Origin: Planococcus sp. MSAK28401
GTDB taxonomy: Bacteria > Bacillota > Bacilli > Bacillales_A > Planococcaceae
Assembly (NCBI RefSeq): GCF_018283455.1
Contig: NZ_JAAMTH010000001.1
Coordinates: 491,001-555,000 of the forward strand
Length of the DNA: 64,000 nucleotides
Reading direction: 5' to 3'
Of this stretch, positions 59,438 through 64,000 are shown piece by piece (the first letter of the stretch is position 1; each line of letters opens with the position of its first letter). The position numbers and the translations under genes are program-made. Under the pieces are notes generated by a model. It searched no databases and had not been told where the DNA came from. It saw nothing but the letters and a program-made list of their open reading frames with translations.

Positions 59438-59908
59438 ATGCGTCCTTTCGATTATGTAGAGATGCGCGTCCCGGCCAAATCCCAATACGTAGGCGTTGCC
59501 CGTCTGACGATTTCAGGGCTGGCAAGCCGCATTGGCTTTTCGTTCGATGATATTGAAGATTTGAAGATCGCTTCAAGTGAAGCAGTGACAAACGCTGTCC
59601 AACACGCTTATTCAGAAGGCGAAGAAGGCGAAGTGGTCATCGGTTGCGCATTGTATGAAGATAAAATCGAAATCATGGTAGCCGATCACGGACAAAGTTT
59701 CAATTTCGAAGAAATCAAGGCAAAAGTCGGACCTTACCACGACCAGGAAGAGGGAGCGTTCCTGCGCGAAGGAGGTCTCGGCCTGTATTTGATCGAAACG
59801 CTTATGGATGAAGTGAAAGTACATCATCAGGAAGGCGTTACTGTCTTTATGACCAAGCATGTTGAAGGAGAGCGGGTGGAAGAGGATGTCGAAACAATCT
59901 CATCCTAA
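59438..59908 (+). CDS. rsbW: Anti-sigma-B factor / kinase RsbW
   Basis: 156 residues, GHKL kinase: DLKIASSEAVTNAVQHAY (N box), VADHGQSFNF (G1) and REGGLGLYLIETLMDEV (G2). Binds sigma-B or phosphorylates RsbV. AAGGGTGGGAA lies before the ATG. Overlaps sigB by 23 nt, which favours matched amounts of the two proteins. Confidence 0.95.
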   Translation: MRPFDYVEMRVPAKSQYVGVARLTISGLASRIGFSFDDIEDLKIASSEAVTNAVQHAYSEGEEGEVVIGCALYEDKIEIMVADHGQSFNFEEIKAKVGPYHDQEEGAFLREGGLGLYLIETLMDEVKVHHQEGVTVFMTKHVEGERVEEDVETISS

Positions 59909-60668
59909 TCAGCCAACGAAAGAACAGGTACTGGAATGGATTGAAGCTTATCAAAAAACGGAGGACGAGGAAGCACAGACAAACCTTGTCCTTAATTACC
60001 GGCGTCTCGTGGAATCGATCGCCCGCAAGTATTCAAACGGGAAATCCTACCACGAAGACATTGCACAAGTGGGTATGCTTGGCTTGCTCGGTGCGATCCG
60101 GCGCTACGACCCATCCTATGGCCGAAGCTTTGAAGCCTTCGCTGTGCCGACCATTATCGGCGAAATCAAGCGCTTTTTGCGTGACAAAACATGGGCAATT
60201 CATGTACCCCGCCGCATAAAAGAGCTGGGGCCGCGCATCAAAGCGACTGTTGAAGTGCTGACGACAGAGCTTCAGCGTTCTCCGCAAGTTTGGGAAATCG
60301 CTGAATACCTCGATGTTGATGAAGACGACGTCTTGGAAGCGATGGAGATGGGCAAAAGCTATCAAGCACTTTCCATGGACCATTCACTCGAGGCGGATTC
60401 GGACGGCAGTACGGTTACCTTGTTTGATGTAGTCGGCCAGGAAGATGATGGATATGAAAAAGCGGATCAGCGCATGCTCGTGGCGGAAGCGATGAATGTC
60501 CTTTCCGATCGGGAAAAGCAGATCATCCAATACACCTACATAGAGCAGCTGAGCCAGAAGGAAGCGGGCGACCGGCTGGGTATTTCCCAGATGCACGTTT
60601 CACGTCTTCAACGAAAAGCCATCAAAAAGCTTCAGGAAGCCATTTTGGCCGCCGGCGGGGTTTCCTAG
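59886..60668 (+). CDS. sigB: General stress sigma factor SigB
   Basis: 260 residues. Region 2 includes YHEDIAQVGMLGLLGAIRRYDPSYGRSFEAFAVPTIIGEIKRFLRDKTW; region 3 RSPQVWEIAEYLDVDEDDV; region 4 LSDREKQIIQYTYIEQLSQKEAGDRLGISQMHVSRLQRKAIKKL, whose helix-turn-helix reads the -35. Several promoters with its consensus are present in this window. ATG 59886 lies within rsbW after GGGTGGAAGAGG. Confidence 0.96.
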   Translation: MSKQSHPNQPTKEQVLEWIEAYQKTEDEEAQTNLVLNYRRLVESIARKYSNGKSYHEDIAQVGMLGLLGAIRRYDPSYGRSFEAFAVPTIIGEIKRFLRDKTWAIHVPRRIKELGPRIKATVEVLTTELQRSPQVWEIAEYLDVDEDDVLEAMEMGKSYQALSMDHSLEADSDGSTVTLFDVVGQEDDGYEKADQRMLVAEAMNVLSDREKQIIQYTYIEQLSQKEAGDRLGISQMHVSRLQRKAIKKLQEAILAAGGVS

Positions 60669-61267
60669 TGGAAGAAATTCGCCATGAAAATGTGGAAGCC
60701 TATGCCTACAACGCAGCAAAAAAAGGAAATTACGAATCCGGCGACAGTTATTTTACTGTATTGACGGATGAATACTTTATTTGCTCCGTAGCCGATGGTT
60801 TGGGAAGTGGGCCTGTAGCGCGTGAATCGTCACAGGTCATCCCACAAATTTTGAAAGAATACCATCATGAGACAATCGATCAATTGATGAATCGCTTCAA
60901 TGGCTTGATGTTGCAAAAACGTGGAGCCGCGGTCGCAATTTTTAAAGTGGATTTCAAGAAACGCACCTTGGAATACAGTTGTGTAGGCAACATTCGTTTC
61001 TATCTCTACAGAAGAGAAACCGACGAAGTGATCTATCCATTACCTGTCATGGGCTACCTATCGGGAAGGCCTCAAAAGCTGAAAACCCAGCTTTACACGT
61101 ATTTGGAAAACGACTTGTTTTTGATTCACTCAGATGGCGTGGATTTACGCAATCCAAAAGCGATGATGAGAAGAGCAGGAGCTCCTAGACGGCTGTATGA
61201 AGACATTCTTGCATCCATTCAAACAGGCGACGATGCCACGTTAATTTCAGGAAGCCTTCTCCATTAA
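60668..61267 (+). CDS. rsbX: Feedback phosphatase RsbX
   Basis: 199 residues, small PPM phosphatase: VADGLGSGPVARESS near the N-terminus, YSCVGNIRFYLY and FLIHSDGVDLR as metal-binding strands. Dephosphorylates RsbS and RsbR to reset the stressosome. GTG start sharing one base with the sigB stop. Ended by a terminator that overlaps its last codons. Confidence 0.93.
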   Translation: MEEIRHENVEAYAYNAAKKGNYESGDSYFTVLTDEYFICSVADGLGSGPVARESSQVIPQILKEYHHETIDQLMNRFNGLMLQKRGAAVAIFKVDFKKRTLEYSCVGNIRFYLYRRETDEVIYPLPVMGYLSGRPQKLKTQLYTYLENDLFLIHSDGVDLRNPKAMMRRAGAPRRLYEDILASIQTGDDATLISGSLLH

Positions 61268-61285
61268 GGAGAGGCTTCTTTTTTA
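61251..61285 (+). terminator. Terminator of the sigB operon
   Basis: GAAGCCTTCTCC paired with GGAGAGGCTTC (one bulge), T6 after. Confidence 0.85.
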
Positions 61286-61329
61286 TGGAATAAGCAAGGG
61301 GGGCTTGTTTCTCCGATTAACCATAGGCA

Positions 61330-61338
61330 TGTTAAAAT
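61330..61338 (+). promoter_or_regulatory. Extended -10 promoter of tex
   Basis: TGTTAAAAT (TGn-TAAAAT), 27 nt before the start codon. Confidence 0.45.
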
Positions 61339-61364
61339 AGAGAGGCAGAAAGGAAGTGCATAGA

Positions 61365-63545
61365 ATGGATACTCAGCAATTGCACGCATTAATCGCTAAA
61401 GAAGCCGGTGTCAAACCAAACCAGGCAAAGCAAGTCATTGAGCTGCTCGAAGACGGAAACACGGTACCTTTTATCGCCCGTTACCGAAAAGAAGCGACAG
61501 GCTCATTGGATGAAGTCCAAATCAAAGCGGTAGAAGATCGTTATACATACATTCAGAATTTGGAACAAAGAAAAACAGACGTAATCCGTTCAATTGAAGA
61601 ACAAGAACAATTGACTCCGGAGCTTGAAAAAGCCATCAAAGGAGCTACAGTCCTTCAAAGAGTAGAAGATTTGTACCGCCCTTATAAACAAAAACGCCGC
61701 ACAAAAGCGACCATTGCAAAAGAAAAAGAGCTGCAGGGACTGGCAGATTGGCTTTTGAAACCTGGAAAAGAACAGTTGAAAACAGTGGCGGGACAATACA
61801 TCAGTGCCGAAAAAGGTGTTGAAACAGCGGAAGAAGCGATAGCAGGAGCACAGGATATTTTAGCTGAGCTTTTTGCGGACGATCCTGATATTCGTGAAAA
61901 AGCCCGTCGGATGACTCGTGATGCCGGACTGCTAGAGACAGCAGCCAAAAAAGGTCACGAAGACGAGAAGCAAGTCTTCCAAATGTATTATGAATACAGC
62001 GAAGCCATCAAAAAAATCGTCCCGCACCGTATCTTGGCCATCAATCGTGGCGAAAAAGAGGGCGTATTGAAAGTGACTGTCACACCTCCAGTCGACCGAA
62101 TCATCCGATTAATGAAAGATAAATGGATGAAAATGGGGAGCACTGCCACCAAAGAAGTAGAAACGGCCATTGAAGACAGCTACAAACGCTTGATTCAGCC
62201 ATCCATTGAACGTGAAATCCGGACGGAACTAAGTGAAAAAGGCGAAACGCAGGCCATACACATCTTTTCGGAAAACCTTCGCAATCTGTTATTGCAGCCT
62301 CCGATGAAAGATAAAATGGTGCTAGGCATTGACCCGGCGTACCGTACGGGCTGTAAATTAGCAGTGATAGATGCGACAGGGAAATTATTGGAAGTAGCGG
62401 TCATCTATCCGCATCCCCCAAAATCCGATCAACAAGGCGCAAAGAAAATCTTACAGCGTCTAACGGATACTTATCCTATTGAAATCATGGCGATCGGAAA
62501 TGGCACAGCATCACGCGAGACCGAACAATTCATTGCGGATTTTCTCGGCGAAACTGCGAAAAAAGCATCTTATGTCATCGTCAATGAAGCAGGTGCCAGT
62601 GTTTACTCAGCATCCGATGTAGCCCGTGCAGAGTTTCCGGACTTGCAAGTCGAAGAACGCAGCGCAGCTTCCATCGCGCGACGACTTCAAGATCCGCTTT
62701 CCGAACTCGTAAAGATTGACCCGAAAGCAGTAGGCGTTGGGCAATACCAGCACGATGTCTCGCAGAAAAAGCTGGCAGACCAGTTAACTTTCGTTGTTGA
62801 GACGGCAGTCAACCAAGTTGGCGTGAACGTTAACTCTGCTTCAGCTTCTCTCCTTCAATACGTTGCTGGACTCAGTAAGACCGTCGCCGAGAACATTATT
62901 AAAGTGCGCGATGAGAACGGCCGCTTTACTTCCCGTGTCCAATTAAAGAAAATCCCTCGCCTCGGCGCCAAGACTTATGAACAAGCTGTCGGCTTCTTGC
63001 GCATAACAGAAGGGAAGAATCCACTAGACGCTACCGGCATTCACCCAGAAAGTTATGAAGCTGCCGAGAGAATCCTTAAGTTAATCGATGTGGACAAAAA
63101 AATGATTGGCCGCCCAGAGATTATCGCGAAGCTGGAAAGCTTGGACCTGGAGGCATTAAGCCAGGAGTGGGAAGTCGGCAAAGTGACACTTAAAGACATT
63201 GTGGATGCATTGAAGAAACCATTCCGCGACCCGCGAGATGAGTTCCCTCAGCCATTGCTAAAGAGCGATGTCTTAAAAATGGAAGACTTAACGCCTGGAA
63301 TGGAAGTCCAAGGAACGGTGCGCAATGTCGTCGACTTCGGAGCCTTCGTCGATATTGGCGTGAAACAGGACGGGCTGGTTCACATTTCTAAATTGAAAAA
63401 AGGATTTGTAAAACACCCGCTCGATGTTGTTGCAGTCGGAGATATTGTCACCGTGTGGGTCGATCAAGTCGAAAAACAAAAAGGCCGGATCGCCTTGACG
63501 ATGCTGCCGCCGAAAGAACAACAGCCAGATCTTCAGGAGAGATAA
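61365..63545 (+). CDS. tex: Tex family S1 RNA-binding protein
   Basis: 726 residues. The N-terminal helical Tex domain contains VPFIARYRKEATGSLDE; a YqgF-like RNase-H fold follows (about 325-450, with LGIDPAYRTGCKLAVID). Helix-hairpin-helix motifs (about 490-560) precede a C-terminal S1 domain (about 645-720, VQGTVRNVVDFGAFVDIGVKQDGLVHISKL). Binds nucleic acids; a role in transcription or RNA processing is known only broadly. ATG 61365 has AAAGGAAGTG upstream. The next gene starts 1 nt after its stop. Confidence 0.95.
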   Translation: MDTQQLHALIAKEAGVKPNQAKQVIELLEDGNTVPFIARYRKEATGSLDEVQIKAVEDRYTYIQNLEQRKTDVIRSIEEQEQLTPELEKAIKGATVLQRVEDLYRPYKQKRRTKATIAKEKELQGLADWLLKPGKEQLKTVAGQYISAEKGVETAEEAIAGAQDILAELFADDPDIREKARRMTRDAGLLETAAKKGHEDEKQVFQMYYEYSEAIKKIVPHRILAINRGEKEGVLKVTVTPPVDRIIRLMKDKWMKMGSTATKEVETAIEDSYKRLIQPSIEREIRTELSEKGETQAIHIFSENLRNLLLQPPMKDKMVLGIDPAYRTGCKLAVIDATGKLLEVAVIYPHPPKSDQQGAKKILQRLTDTYPIEIMAIGNGTASRETEQFIADFLGETAKKASYVIVNEAGASVYSASDVARAEFPDLQVEERSAASIARRLQDPLSELVKIDPKAVGVGQYQHDVSQKKLADQLTFVVETAVNQVGVNVNSASASLLQYVAGLSKTVAENIIKVRDENGRFTSRVQLKKIPRLGAKTYEQAVGFLRITEGKNPLDATGIHPESYEAAERILKLIDVDKKMIGRPEIIAKLESLDLEALSQEWEVGKVTLKDIVDALKKPFRDPRDEFPQPLLKSDVLKMEDLTPGMEVQGTVRNVVDFGAFVDIGVKQDGLVHISKLKKGFVKHPLDVVAVGDIVTVWVDQVEKQKGRIALTMLPPKEQQPDLQER

Positions 63546-63546
63546 A

Positions 63547-64000
63547 ATGACGAACGAAGAATTGACCAAGATGATTGCAAAGATTTCCCGTGACATCTTC
63601 GGGAAGCCATTCCTCCATCAAGGCGTATTCAACAAACGCCTCCGTACCACAGGCGGCCGTTACATGCTAGGCTCGCATAATATTGAAATCAACCCGGCTT
63701 CTTATGAGAAGTTTGGGGGTAATGAACTGACAGGCATCATTAAACATGAGTTGTGTCATTACCATCTTCACCTCGAAGGAAAAGGATATAAACATCGAGA
63801 CAAGGATTTCCGAGAGCTGTTGCAAGAGACAGGATCTCCACGGTTCTGTTCTCTCCTCGCAGAGAAACGCCGGAAAACAAATGGCTTTCATCTATATGAA
63901 TGCATATCCTGTAAAACGGAATTTCCGAGAAGGATCCGTATGAACACCGCCAAGTATAGATGCGGACGCTGCAGCGGAAAGTTGCAGATGAAAAGAGAAA
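63547..64000 (+). CDS. SprT-like zinc protein, YdcK type (3' truncated)
   Basis: At least 151 codons, continuing past the window edge. IIKHELCHYHLHLEG has the HExxH metalloprotease motif of the SprT family. Two Cys pairs (CISC and CGRC) form a C-terminal zinc ribbon. Resembles B. subtilis YdcK, located after tex there too. AGGAGAG lies 6 nt before the ATG, inside the end of tex, so the two are probably co-transcribed. Substrate unknown. Confidence 0.88.
   Translation, partial: MTNEELTKMIAKISRDIFGKPFLHQGVFNKRLRTTGGRYMLGSHNIEINPASYEKFGGNELTGIIKHELCHYHLHLEGKGYKHRDKDFRELLQETGSPRFCSLLAEKRRKTNGFHLYECISCKTEFPRRIRMNTAKYRCGRCSGKLQMKRE

Overview
The window looks like chromosome of a non-sporulating, halotolerant or cold-adapted member of the Planococcaceae (Planococcus/Planomicrobium type), Bacillales. 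This is inferred from three things. Base composition is moderate, ribosome binding sites are strong AAGGAGG-type, and the right end follows the Bacillus order cshA - ydbS - ydbT - rhomboid - acpS - alr - mazEF - rsbRSTUVWX/sigB - tex - sprT-like. I saw no rRNA, tRNA, CRISPR array, prophage, insertion sequence or replication origin. The first gene (Rieske-type oxidoreductase) and the last (SprT-like) run off the window.

Layout. 1-12.6 kb: Rieske flavoprotein, YceI, murB, a cation/proton antiporter, a penicillin-acylase-family enzyme, a fluoride-exporter pair, a P1 peptidase, a universal stress protein, and a CadC/CadA metal-efflux operon with a tandem acetyltransferase. 12.6-26.4 kb: mntR-cvfB, a ypuA-like gene, an MhqO-type dioxygenase behind a perfect MhqR-type box, several GNAT acetyltransferases, a YtxH-like protein, two MFS transporters, a lipid kinase, an AraC regulator, yidC and a VanY carboxypeptidase. 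26.4-27.5 kb: no genes, but a 216-bp tandem repeat array and a structured dispersed repeat. 27.5-38.3 kb: cardiolipin synthase, a squalene/phytoene-synthase-like protein, a sucrose-phosphate-type phosphatase/glycosyltransferase pair, an MBL hydrolase, a FAD oxidase, an XRE-TPR regulator, an MFS exporter with twin palindromic operators, and a stress-type SDR. 38.4-43.6 kb: an MFS exporter and the csoR-copZ-copA copper operon. 43.6-49.3 kb: rodA, an unrecognised gene, a second copy of the dispersed repeat, ddl, murF and an esterase. 49.6-64 kb: cshA through the general-stress operon to tex and the sprT-like gene.

How it fits together. The window carries the complete stressosome/partner-switching module (RsbR, S, T, U, V, W, SigB, RsbX). 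Promoters matching the sigma-B consensus (GTTTAA, 12-15 nt, GGGTAT) occur before rsbV and at several places far from the operon. Those sites are before the glycosyltransferase/sugar-phosphatase pair, a 32-codon membrane-peptide gene, an Lmo0937-like membrane protein, a YdaD-like dehydrogenase and, more weakly, a ytxH-like gene and a lipid kinase. The strongest candidate for a little-described system is a sigma-B-driven pathway for a sucrose-type compatible solute. The second is a family of structured intergenic repeats whose two copies here keep all their hairpins through compensatory base changes. Metal handling (CadC/CadA, MntR, CsoR/CopZ/CopA) and cell-wall synthesis (MurB, MurF, Ddl, Alr, RodA, VanY) are the other main themes.
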